This document shows positions 36,865 to 44,397 of a stretch of 64,000 nucleotides of DNA, piece after piece; positions within the stretch are counted from its first letter, which is position 1; the number at the start of each line of letters is the position of its first letter. The DNA is from Chloroflexi bacterium HGW-Chloroflexi-6 (GTDB taxonomy: Bacteria; Chloroflexota; Anaerolineae; Anaerolineales; Villigracilaceae), in assembly GCA_002840685.1 (NCBI GenBank), contig PHBU01000002.1, positions 62,001-126,000 on the forward strand. Direction: 5' to 3'. The notes beneath the pieces are model-generated. The model made no database searches and was not told the DNA's origin. It worked only from the letters and a program-made list of their open reading frames with translations. The position numbers and the translations under genes are program-made.

Positions 36865-37347
36865 ATGCGCCTGATTCACATTGTTCTTTCGCTTTTTCTT
36901 GCCTACCTGGCCCTGACCGGCAACCTGTCCCTGCCCAATCTGGTGATGGGCGCGTTGGTTGCCTTTGGCATCAGCCTGCTGCTGCCGCGCATCGAATTGC
37001 CCGCTTTCTCACTGGCGCGCGTCCCAGAGTTTTTGTGGGCAACTTTGCGCTATATTTTTGTCGTCACCTGGGATGTGATTCGCGGCGCATACAGCACCGC
37101 TCTGATTGTGCTCGATCCCAAAATGCCGATTAACCCCGGCATCATTGCCATCCCCTCCGGCACGAAGACCGAACTGGGTACCGCGCTTTCGGCCCACGCC
37201 ATCACGCTTTCACCCGGCGAGATGGTGGTCGCGATCGATCAGGATGGGGTTATGTACACTCACTGCCTGAACGTGGGGGATTCCGTCCGTTTTGTGACCG
37301 AAGCCCAGGAGATGAGAAAAAATCTTTTGAGCAAGATGTTTGAATAG
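36865..37347 (+). CDS. mrpE: Mrp antiporter subunit E
   Basis: Small membrane subunit of 160 aa; ATG 36865 with AAGGAAC upstream. Two N-terminal membrane segments, then a cytoplasmic domain with PGIIAIPSGTKTELGTALSAHAITLSPGE, the conserved core of MnhE. It has a structural role in the complex. Confidence 0.9.
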   Translation: MRLIHIVLSLFLAYLALTGNLSLPNLVMGALVAFGISLLLPRIELPAFSLARVPEFLWATLRYIFVVTWDVIRGAYSTALIVLDPKMPINPGIIAIPSGTKTELGTALSAHAITLSPGEMVVAIDQDGVMYTHCLNVGDSVRFVTEAQEMRKNLLSKMFE

Positions 37348-37354
37348 GTATTTT

Positions 37355-37630
37355 ATGGAAACTGTACTGGACACTCTCTTCTGGATCGTACTCTTTGCCC
37401 ATCTCGTGATGGCCTTGGTGGCCATCTGGCGTATCGGGCGCGGTGAAAACGGTCTCGTCCGTTTGAGCGGGCTGGATCTGTTCAGCACGCTGACGATTGC
37501 CACCCTGGTAATTATTTCGATCATTCGCAAAGAGAGCATTTTTATAGATGTGGCCATTGCTGCCGCGGCTCTCGGCTATCTTTCCACGGTTGCGCTTGCC
37601 AAATACATTGCCGAGCATCGGATGGTGTGA
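37355..37630 (+). CDS. mrpF: Mrp antiporter subunit F
   Basis: A 91-aa subunit from ATG 37355, seven bases after the mrpE stop; the upstream in-frame TTG is inside mrpE. Three transmembrane segments; WRIGRGENGLVRLSGLDLFSTLTIATLV contains the conserved Arg and Asp of MrpF. Confidence 0.9.
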   Translation: METVLDTLFWIVLFAHLVMALVAIWRIGRGENGLVRLSGLDLFSTLTIATLVIISIIRKESIFIDVAIAAAALGYLSTVALAKYIAEHRMV

Positions 37631-37631
37631 T

Positions 37632-37961
37632 ATGGAGATATTCCTGCAAACCCTGGCGCTTATCTTTCTGATTTTGGGAACCCTGCTGTCCCTGATTGGG
37701 GTAATCGGCTTCATTCGCCTGCCCGACGTGTACACCCGTTTGCACGCCACCGGCAAAGTGAGTATCTTTGGTCTGGTATTTTTACTGTTTGCGGCAGCTT
37801 TTCTTAACCCGGCTCTGATCTGGAAAGCCCTGTTGTTAATTTTCTTCGTGCTGATCGCCTCGCCTTCGGTATCCCACGCCATAGCATCGGCTGCGCACAA
37901 AGCTGGCGTTCCGCTTATCGGGCAGCGTGATGATTTGAAAGACGCAGAAAAGCGCGGCTGA
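37632..37961 (+). CDS. mrpG: Mrp antiporter subunit G
   Basis: A 109-aa last subunit from ATG 37632, one base after the mrpF stop. Three transmembrane segments and the family motif GVIGFIRLPDVYTRLHATGK. SPSVSHAIASAAHKAG ends the conserved part. Operon terminator follows at 38035-38080. Confidence 0.92.
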   Translation: MEIFLQTLALIFLILGTLLSLIGVIGFIRLPDVYTRLHATGKVSIFGLVFLLFAAAFLNPALIWKALLLIFFVLIASPSVSHAIASAAHKAGVPLIGQRDDLKDAEKRG

Positions 37962-38034
37962 TTCAGCCGGCTCTGTATTTGATGGTGGGCTTTTCTCAAA
38001 AAGCCTCACTCACGATAAAAGTGCGCAACAATTT

Positions 38035-38080
38035 AAATAGAAATCAGGTTGGCTTTTGATAACCAACCTGATTTCTATTT
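38035..38080. terminator. Bidirectional terminator between the Mrp operon and the ArsB/NhaD gene
   Basis: A perfect 18-bp stem (left arm AAATAGAAATCAGGTTGG at 38035-38052, right arm 38063-38080) with a 10-base loop. A-rich and T-rich flanks make it work in both directions between convergent genes. Confidence 0.9.
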
Positions 38081-38092
38081 GTTTGCTTGGCG

Positions 38093-39382
38093 CTATTGCC
38101 TCAAAAAGGAATAGGCCAGAACATACAAAATTGTGGTGACTACCAGCGTCACGAGCATAACTGGCAAGCCACGCTTGTTCCAGAGCGCGGATGTGATTGG
38201 GGAGCGGGTGCGCTCTGAGAGCGATGCCACCACCACATTGGCCGTGGAGCCGATGATGGTTCCGTTGCCGCCCAGCCCTGCGCCAAAGGCCAACGCCCAC
38301 CATAAGGGAGTGATATTGACCCCGCTTGCGCCGAGCTCCTGAATAACCGGGATGAAGGCGATTGTGATCGGAACGTTATCGACCACCGCTGAAAGCGCAG
38401 CTACCAGCCAGAGCAAGCCTACACCGAGCACCAACGGATTGGCATCGCCAATGTTCATTATGGAAACAGTAATTGCGTGGAGTACTCCGGCTGATTCCAG
38501 GCCACCCACCAGTATAAACAGGGCCGTAAAAAACACCAGGACACTCCATTCGACGCGCTCCAATGTTTTGCGGATGTCTGGCCGAACCCAGACCAGTGCT
38601 GCTGCGGCAGCGCTCAATGCAATGAACGCCGGGCTGATGTTCAGTGGTTTTTCAAAGAAAAAGAGCAGAATTGCGCCGCCAAGCACTACGAGAATCCTGC
38701 GCGCTGTTTTCCAGTCTTCCAGGGCGGCTTTGGGGTCAAGGCTCAGGATGGCGTCAGGGTTGGCTGGGGTTTCTGCCATCTCCCGACGAAAGAGAAAGCG
38801 TAATAAAAACAGTGCTACAAACCACACTATCAGGATGATCGGCAGGGAGTGGGTGAGAAAGTCGTTGAACGTCAACCCAGACGCAGACGCGATCAGCACA
38901 TTCGGCGGGTCGCCGATCAAGGTGGCGATGCCGCCGGTGTTGGAGAGTAAGGCTTCAGAAATGAGAAAGGGCGCCGGGTTCATCCCCAGGATCTCGCAGA
39001 TCAAGATCGTAACAGGGGCGATCAATACCACCGTGGTGACATTGTCGAGAAACATCGAGAGCAGGGTAGTTATTGAACCGAGCAGCACAAACAATCGCAG
39101 AGGTTTCCCTTTCGAAAAACGCGCTGCCTGAACGGCCATGTATTGGAAAAGGCCGGTTGGCTCGAGCAAGGAAACGAGAATCATCATACCCAGCAGCAAA
39201 CCAACGGTTTCAATATCCACGGAGGCGATGGCTTGCTCTTCGGTATAGAAACCCAAAAGCATGCCCGCCACCAACATGGCTACAGCCCCGGCGATGGAGG
39301 CGATGCTCCGGTTGAGCTTTTCGGAGAAGACGAAATAGAGTGTTATCCCAAAGATGACGACTGCGACGCTGCCTATCAACAT
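38093..39382 (-). CDS. ArsB/NhaD-type ion transporter (Na+/H+ antiporter or anion permease)
   Basis: Polytopic membrane protein of 429 aa, about 11-12 segments, from ATG 39382 after GGGAGG. Family traits: MLVAGMLLGFYTEEQAIASVDIETVGLLLGMMILV, FLDNVTTVVLIAPVTI, GGIATLIGDPPNVLIASAS and the matching C-terminal AVVDNVPITIAFIPV, GAGLGGNGTIIGSTANVV. The twin DN-TT/VP and GDPPN motifs define the ion-transporter superfamily. The substrate could be Na+, arsenite or a dicarboxylate; the Na+-rich neighbourhood favours Na+/H+ exchange. It begins one base after the CBS protein stop. Confidence 0.88.
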   Translation of the reverse strand: MLIGSVAVVIFGITLYFVFSEKLNRSIASIAGAVAMLVAGMLLGFYTEEQAIASVDIETVGLLLGMMILVSLLEPTGLFQYMAVQAARFSKGKPLRLFVLLGSITTLLSMFLDNVTTVVLIAPVTILICEILGMNPAPFLISEALLSNTGGIATLIGDPPNVLIASASGLTFNDFLTHSLPIILIVWFVALFLLRFLFRREMAETPANPDAILSLDPKAALEDWKTARRILVVLGGAILLFFFEKPLNISPAFIALSAAAAALVWVRPDIRKTLERVEWSVLVFFTALFILVGGLESAGVLHAITVSIMNIGDANPLVLGVGLLWLVAALSAVVDNVPITIAFIPVIQELGASGVNITPLWWALAFGAGLGGNGTIIGSTANVVVASLSERTRSPITSALWNKRGLPVMLVTLVVTTILYVLAYSFLRQ

Positions 39383-39383
39383 G

Positions 39384-39848
39384 TCAGCCTCCCTGGGTCA
39401 CATTCCAACCCGAAAGAAAGGCGGCGCCGATATCTACACGTGAAACGATACCGATCAAAACGCCCTGTCCATCTACAACCGACAGGTCATGGATCTGGTG
39501 TTGATGGAGCAAGGAAAAAGCGCGCAGCAGGCCGCTTTCAGCCGATACTGATACCGGAGAGCCCATGATGCTTTCAACCGATCTGGATAGAACTTCAGCC
39601 GAAGGGACGCGCTGCTCGATTGCGCCAAAGTCTGGCACAAAGTCGAAATCATCCAGTAGCTTTAGAAAATCTGGCAGGACGAATTCCAGCAGGTTGCGCA
39701 GTTGTACCATGCCGACCAGCTTGCCCTGGCTATTCACAACCGGCAGGCTGCCAACGTGTTTCTCAGAAAAGATCTTCGCCGCTTCTGCAATGCTGGTTGC
39801 CGGGGTAACCGTGTAAACGTTGCGCTTCATACAATCTTTGATTTTCAT
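39384..39848 (-). CDS. CBS-domain protein
   Basis: A 154-aa pair of CBS motifs from ATG 39848 with GGAGAA upstream. First CBS: MKRNVYTVTPATSIAEAAKIFSEKHVGSLPVVNSQGKLVGMVQ (in sections); second: MGSPVSVSAESGLLRAF...DLSVVDGQGVLIGIVSRVDIG. Such pairs bind adenine nucleotides or sense ionic strength. It stands directly before the ArsB/NhaD transporter, so gating or control of that transporter is a reasonable inference. Confidence 0.9.
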   Translation of the reverse strand: MKIKDCMKRNVYTVTPATSIAEAAKIFSEKHVGSLPVVNSQGKLVGMVQLRNLLEFVLPDFLKLLDDFDFVPDFGAIEQRVPSAEVLSRSVESIMGSPVSVSAESGLLRAFSLLHQHQIHDLSVVDGQGVLIGIVSRVDIGAAFLSGWNVTQGG

Positions 39849-39921
39849 ACTTTTCTCCAAACTTGCAACAAACTTGCGAAAGCATTTTGGATAATTTTCG
39901 AAAAACAACCCGGCGCTAAAA

Positions 39922-40926
39922 TCACCCAAGAAAATATAACATTACCATTGCGCCAATATACATGATCGAAAGTGAAATGCCATCCCATGAAAACCGATAG
40001 GGTGTTTTTGGAGAGACGCGATACATCAGGCTGATAATGACCACTCCGGTCATCATCATCACAATTACGGCTGCGAAACCGTTGGCATCATTCAACGAAG
40101 CCCAAAAATTGGCTTTGCCATCAGCGATATCGTAAATTGCAAGAATTGCAATGTTGAATAGATTCGAGCCAAGCACATTCGCAATGGCCATGTCAATTGC
40201 CCCGATCCGGATGGCGGCCAGGCTGGCAGCGATCTCTGGCAACGAAGTGGATGTCGCCAGGAATAGATTGCCGACAAAGCTCCTCGAAAGCCCGGTGGTA
40301 GCCGAAATGCGATCGCCGATGGAGGCCAACCAAATGCCCAAGCCAACCACAGCCAGAGCACTGACAATGAAGATCAGGTAAGACTTGCGGGCGCTGATAT
40401 GGGCATAGCCTTCAGCTTCGGCTTCTTTTTCAAGCACTTCCACCTGGCGCGCCTGTTCAACGGTTGAAATCATACGTCCGCCGAAAACATAAATGACCAG
40501 GAGCAGGATGCTGAGCAGGCTGAAGCCGGGCAGGCCGATGCTGTTGTATTGCGAACCGATCAGTACGCCCATCGCCACCATGCCGAGCAGGAGAATTCCC
40601 AGTCCGGCCGAGAGAATGTGCCCGTCGTGGGCTTTGCTCAGAATTCTCCCTGGCTGGTAGGCGAGATCCATCATCGCGATTAGCGCCAGGTTGAACAGGC
40701 AGGAGCCAAGGATCGCACCGGCAGCCAGGTTGGGGGCCTTCAGCCAGGCGACTGCCGAAACACCGGAAGCCAGTTCTGGCAGGGAGGTAACCCCTGCAAT
40801 CAAAATCGCTCCGACCCAGGCCCGACCCAGGCCAGTCTTAACAGCCAGAACATCCCCGTATTTCGAGAGCAGGGTTGCTGCCCAGATCAGCAGAGCGGCG
40901 CAAACGATAAACTCAATCCAAATCAT
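39922..40926 (-). CDS. Calcium/cation exchanger, CaCA superfamily (second copy)
   Basis: Second exchanger of 334 aa, from ATG 40926 after GAGGAG. The alpha-repeats are diverged from the YrbG-like copy: GVTSLPELASGVSAVAW...GAILGSCLFNLALIAMMD, and ATSTSLPEIAASLAAIR...ANVLGSNLFNIAILAIYD. A charged loop with QARQVEVLEKEAEAEGYAH lies between. The ion is not determined. It is 73 bases before the CBS gene and may be cotranscribed with CBS and ArsB/NhaD. Confidence 0.9.
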   Translation of the reverse strand: MIWIEFIVCAALLIWAATLLSKYGDVLAVKTGLGRAWVGAILIAGVTSLPELASGVSAVAWLKAPNLAAGAILGSCLFNLALIAMMDLAYQPGRILSKAHDGHILSAGLGILLLGMVAMGVLIGSQYNSIGLPGFSLLSILLLVIYVFGGRMISTVEQARQVEVLEKEAEAEGYAHISARKSYLIFIVSALAVVGLGIWLASIGDRISATTGLSRSFVGNLFLATSTSLPEIAASLAAIRIGAIDMAIANVLGSNLFNIAILAIYDIADGKANFWASLNDANGFAAVIVMMMTGVVIISLMYRVSPKTPYRFSWDGISLSIMYIGAMVMLYFLG

Positions 40927-41235
40927 TTTCTCAACTCCTCTTGATATCCACCTTCAATGGGTAAAATACAAAATTTCAAAATTTGCATTTGCGAGGTTTG
41001 AAACTCAAATTCCATCACTGAACTTCGTGTAATATAGATAAAGTTATCACATCCAGCCAAGCTGGCGATAGTGCCAAATATCCTTTTCGAAGGAGAAAAC
41101 ATCACTTTTGAAAACCAGATTGCGTAACAGGCTCCGCCTAACTCATGCAGGCTGGCGCGTTAAGATTTTGCAAAAAAACAAAATTGGAGCGTTTCTGGGG
41201 CAATTAGCGCCCAAAACAGGTTACACTTAAGCGCG
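40927..41235. promoter_or_regulatory. Divergent intergenic region with no recognised gene
   Basis: The 309 bases between the exchanger (-) and phosphogluconolactonase (+) genes include an AT-rich stretch (about 40965-41045) that should hold both promoters. I see no clear -35/-10 pair. A TTG-initiated 40-codon frame at 41108 is preceded by AAGGAG at an over-long distance and is not called. Confidence 0.4.
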
Positions 41236-41958
41236 ATGGAACTACAAATTGTACCGGACCCCGTTTCTCTGGTGGAAACTGCTGCAGCCTTGTTCACTGA
41301 GCGGGCGATCGCTGCTGTGGCTGCGCGCGGAAGGTTCAGTATTGCGCTTTCCGGCGGCAGCACTCCTCGTGAAGTCTATGCCCGCCTGGCCTCGCCCGAC
41401 TATGCCGATCGCATTCCCTGGCAGTCAGTGCATTTTTTTTGGGGAGACGAACGCTGCGTCCCGCCTGCGCATCCCGATAGCAACTACCGCATGGTTGCCG
41501 AAAACCTGCTAAACCACGTTCCCGCGCCGGCAGAGAACATTCACCGTGTTCAGGGCGAACTCGCTCCGAGCCAGGCCGCGGACCGTTATGAAACCGAACT
41601 ACGCGCTTTTTTCGGCGAAACCCCGGCCTTCGACCTGGTTTTTTTGGGTCTGGGGGAGGATGGACATACCGCCTCGCTCTTTCCTGGTTCGCCAGCCCTG
41701 GCCGAATCCGCCCGGTGGGTGGTTGCTGCGGAACACACCACCCCGCCGCCGCCCCTCGTTTCGCGGGTGACTCTCACTTTTAGCGTGCTGAATGCCGCGC
41801 GTCAGGTGTTGTTTCTGGTCAGCGGCGCGGGCAAAGCCGCCAGATTGGCAGAGATCAAGCGCGGCGCGACGGATTTGCCAGCGGCACGTGTCCAGCCTGC
41901 CGGCGGTGACCTGCTCTGGCTCGTCGATCAAGCAGCTGCGGCCGGAATAGATCAGTGA
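41236..41958 (+). CDS. pgl: 6-phosphogluconolactonase
   Basis: Second step of the oxidative pentose-phosphate pathway, hydrolysing 6-phosphogluconolactone. 240 aa, near the usual size. Motifs: ALSGGSTPREVYARL, HFFWGDERCVPPAHPDSNYRM and DLVFLGLGEDGHTASLFPGS, all typical of DevB-type enzymes. No clear Shine-Dalgarno precedes ATG 41236. Eighty-five bases upstream of the zwf gene, so the pair forms an operon. Confidence 0.95.
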   Translation: MELQIVPDPVSLVETAAALFTERAIAAVAARGRFSIALSGGSTPREVYARLASPDYADRIPWQSVHFFWGDERCVPPAHPDSNYRMVAENLLNHVPAPAENIHRVQGELAPSQAADRYETELRAFFGETPAFDLVFLGLGEDGHTASLFPGSPALAESARWVVAAEHTTPPPPLVSRVTLTFSVLNAARQVLFLVSGAGKAARLAEIKRGATDLPAARVQPAGGDLLWLVDQAAAAGIDQ

Positions 41959-41990
41959 TCACCCTATTTTTAAGCAACAGGAGATTTTTA

Positions 41991-42047
41991 ATGGATATTG
42001 CCCTTGTAGAAATTAATATTCGCGCGATCGGTTGGAATGAAGTATGA
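41991..42047 (+). CDS. Putative 18-aa upstream ORF coupled to zwf
   Basis: ATG 41991 with AGGAGA upstream opens an 18-residue frame ([18 protein letters not shown]) whose TGA overlaps the zwf ATG (ATGA). zwf itself lacks a separate ribosome site, so translation may reach it by coupling. The first residues resemble the opening strand of 6-phosphogluconate dehydrogenase, which is often next to zwf, so this may be a deletion relic. Both ideas are inference. Confidence 0.4.
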   Translation: MDIALVEINIRAIGWNEV

Positions 42048-43504
42048 GCGAGATCTGCGAATCAACCAGCATTGTCATCTTTGGCGCTTCCGGCGACCTG
42101 ACTTGGCGCAAGCTCATCCCGGCACTATATAACAACTTCAAAAAAGGACGGCTTTCCGAGTGCGCCAACGTGGTCGGTTTTGCTCGTCGCGACTATTCGG
42201 ATGATGTTTTCCGCACCCGCCTGCGCGAGGGCGTTGCCCAGTTCAGCCCGGAAACTTTTGAGCCAGAAGTCTGGGAAAAATTTGCCACCCGCATCCATTA
42301 TTTCAACGGTAACCTCGACCAACCCGCAGATTTCCCCCGTTTAAACGAATTTTTGCAAAAACTGGAAGGCGGTCCGTCCAACCGGCTGTATTACCTGGCC
42401 ACTGCGCCTGAGTATTACGGGCCGATCTCCGGCTATCTCGGTGAAGCCGGCATGTCGCGCGATGATGAAACCTACGGGTCGTGGCGGCGGATCATCATCG
42501 AAAAGCCCTTCGGTCACGATCTGGCTTCGGCCCATGAACTCAACCACGCCGTCCACGCCGCTTTCGAGGAGCGCCAGGTTTATCGCATCGACCATTATCT
42601 CGGCAAGGAAACCTCGCAGAACATCCTGTTTTTCCGCTTTGCCAACACCATTTTCGAGCCGGTCTGGAACCGGCGTTATGTCAGCAATGTTCAGATCACC
42701 GTTGCCGAAAGCGTGGATGTGGGTAGTAGGGCCGGTTACTACGATTCATCTGGCGTTGTGCGCGATATGTTCCAAAACCACCTGTTCCAACTGCTGGCGC
42801 TGGTGGCCATGGAACCGCCCGCTTCCTTTAAAGCAGATGCCGTCCGCAATGAAAAGGTTAAGGTTTTTCAGAGCATCCGTCCGCTCGATCTGACCGACAC
42901 CGTTCGCGCCCAGTATGAGGGCTATCGCCAGGCCGAAGGCGTCGAGCCCGATTCGCAAACCCCAACCTACGCTGCGCTCAAACTTTTTATCGATAATTGG
43001 CGCTGGAAAGGGGTGCCGTTCTACCTGCGATCGGGCAAGGCCCTCCAGCGCAAGACATCCGAGATCATCATCGAATTCCAGCGTCCGCCGCATATGATGT
43101 TCGATATGCCCAAAGATAGTGACTTTAGCTCGAATTTTCTATCGCTGACCATCCAGCCCAACGAGGGCATTCACCTGCGCTTTGAAGCCAAGGTGCCCGA
43201 TTCTGACCAGGAGATGCGCTCGGTGGATATGGACTTCCACTATCGCGATTCGTTCAAAGACCGCAGCCTGCCCGAAGCCTACGAACGCCTGCTGCTCGAA
43301 GCGCTGGATGGAGACGCCTCGCTCTTTACCCGCTCCGATGGGATCGAGGCCTCCTGGCAAATGATCGACCCCGTTATCAATGGCTGGGTGGAACAAAACA
43401 TCCCGCCGCTGGTCACTTATAAACGAGGCGATTGGGGCCCCGCTGAAGCCGATCAACTGTTGGCCCGCGCCGGTCATGTCTGGCGATTGGGACACGACGA
43501 ATAG
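42044..43504 (+). CDS. zwf: Glucose-6-phosphate 1-dehydrogenase
   Basis: First step of the oxidative pentose-phosphate pathway, giving NADPH and the lactone used by Pgl. 486 aa. Nucleotide-binding start [20 protein letters not shown] (Thr-Trp replaces the usual Ala-x), EKPFGHD, and the substrate/catalytic motif RIDHYLGKE with His184. [10 protein letters not shown] and the C-terminal domain are complete. No 6-phosphogluconate dehydrogenase gene is in the window. Confidence 0.95.
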   Translation: MSEICESTSIVIFGASGDLTWRKLIPALYNNFKKGRLSECANVVGFARRDYSDDVFRTRLREGVAQFSPETFEPEVWEKFATRIHYFNGNLDQPADFPRLNEFLQKLEGGPSNRLYYLATAPEYYGPISGYLGEAGMSRDDETYGSWRRIIIEKPFGHDLASAHELNHAVHAAFEERQVYRIDHYLGKETSQNILFFRFANTIFEPVWNRRYVSNVQITVAESVDVGSRAGYYDSSGVVRDMFQNHLFQLLALVAMEPPASFKADAVRNEKVKVFQSIRPLDLTDTVRAQYEGYRQAEGVEPDSQTPTYAALKLFIDNWRWKGVPFYLRSGKALQRKTSEIIIEFQRPPHMMFDMPKDSDFSSNFLSLTIQPNEGIHLRFEAKVPDSDQEMRSVDMDFHYRDSFKDRSLPEAYERLLLEALDGDASLFTRSDGIEASWQMIDPVINGWVEQNIPPLVTYKRGDWGPAEADQLLARAGHVWRLGHDE

Positions 43505-43506
43505 CG

Positions 43507-43543
43507 AAAAACGCTCCGAAGCCGTGATGCTTCGGAGCGTTTT
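43507..43543. terminator. Bidirectional terminator between zwf and the protease gene
   Basis: A 15-bp stem AAAACGCTCCGAAGC with perfect complement and a 6-base loop CGTGAT, flanked by A and T runs, beginning two bases after the zwf stop. It separates two convergent transcripts. Confidence 0.9.
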
Positions 43544-43569
43544 CTTATCGGCAAGAGATGAAACCGGTT

Positions 43570-44397
43570 TTACGAACCTTGCGCTCGCCAGGTTTTTATT
43601 TGTTGAAAGACGGGGTCGTTCAGGCGTGTGGCAAAATTTGCACGGGAACTGCCTGCGTTGTGAACTCCAACCACGAAGCGATTTCCATCTTTTCCCACGT
43701 ACCAGACCGGCGCGCCGCTTTGCCCAAAATAAGTATCGATTTCGTAGCTCAGATTGCGTTCGTTGACTCCTGATAAGTTGCGCACATGATACCACTGTGA
43801 ATGCTTGGCTTTGTCGCTGGGATACCCACACAGACAGAACGGCCTGCTTTGCAGTATTTCTGTTTGGATATCCTGATAGCCAAAGTAGCCCAGCAGTTCC
43901 CCAACGCGGCTGTCCTCGTTCAGGAATATGGCGCCATAATCGTGGTCGTGAACATCAGGTTGGTTGAGTTTCCAGCCGTCTTTTTGCCATGCTTCGGAAC
44001 ACGCGACCTGGGTGGTAAGGTAGCTGCCAAATGGGGCGGTTTTTTTTCTGCAGGCGCCAGGGGTGACTTCCACGCTAATTACACGCCCACCTGTTGGGTG
44101 ATCAAAAACACAATGACCGGCGCTGATGACTGTCCGAGGCGCAACCAGCCAGCCAGTGCCGGTGCCGGTCGAACCGTCAGCAAACGTTATTCTTAAAAAA
44201 CAGATGCTGCGGTTGGGGAAATCGCTCGTATCCTCGATCTCTGTGCGGTCATCATCTCCGATAACATTAAATGGCATCAGAAACCCGGGCGGCATTTTCG
44301 GCTTGCCAGATGGTTTTGTCTTGACAATCTCTAGCCCATCTTTGCTCTCAGCCTTGGGGGGCGGCAAAGTTCCGAAACTACCTGGTTCGGCTTGCAT
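43570..44397 (-). CDS. Trypsin-like serine protease (V8/glutamyl endopeptidase type)
   Basis: Chymotrypsin-fold protease of 275 aa. Triad: His95 in VISAGHC, Asp153 in HDHDYGAIF, Ser227 in GQSGAPVW. The pattern, including FCLCGYPSDKA, fits the S1B/V8-like group, which often cut after Glu. No signal peptide is visible: the N-terminal 60 residues are Pro/Lys-rich and polar, unlike secreted relatives. ATG 44397 shares its A with the stop of the preceding gene (TAATG), so the two are translated together. Possibly acts on or with that membrane protein. Confidence 0.88.
   Translation of the reverse strand: MQAEPGSFGTLPPPKAESKDGLEIVKTKPSGKPKMPPGFLMPFNVIGDDDRTEIEDTSDFPNRSICFLRITFADGSTGTGTGWLVAPRTVISAGHCVFDHPTGGRVISVEVTPGACRKKTAPFGSYLTTQVACSEAWQKDGWKLNQPDVHDHDYGAIFLNEDSRVGELLGYFGYQDIQTEILQSRPFCLCGYPSDKAKHSQWYHVRNLSGVNERNLSYEIDTYFGQSGAPVWYVGKDGNRFVVGVHNAGSSRANFATRLNDPVFQQIKTWRAQGS

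Noticed and set aside
41108..41230. A 40-codon frame from TTG 41108 with basic N-terminus
   Set aside because: AAGGAG is 12 bases away, too far, and the frame runs through what should be the promoter of pgl.
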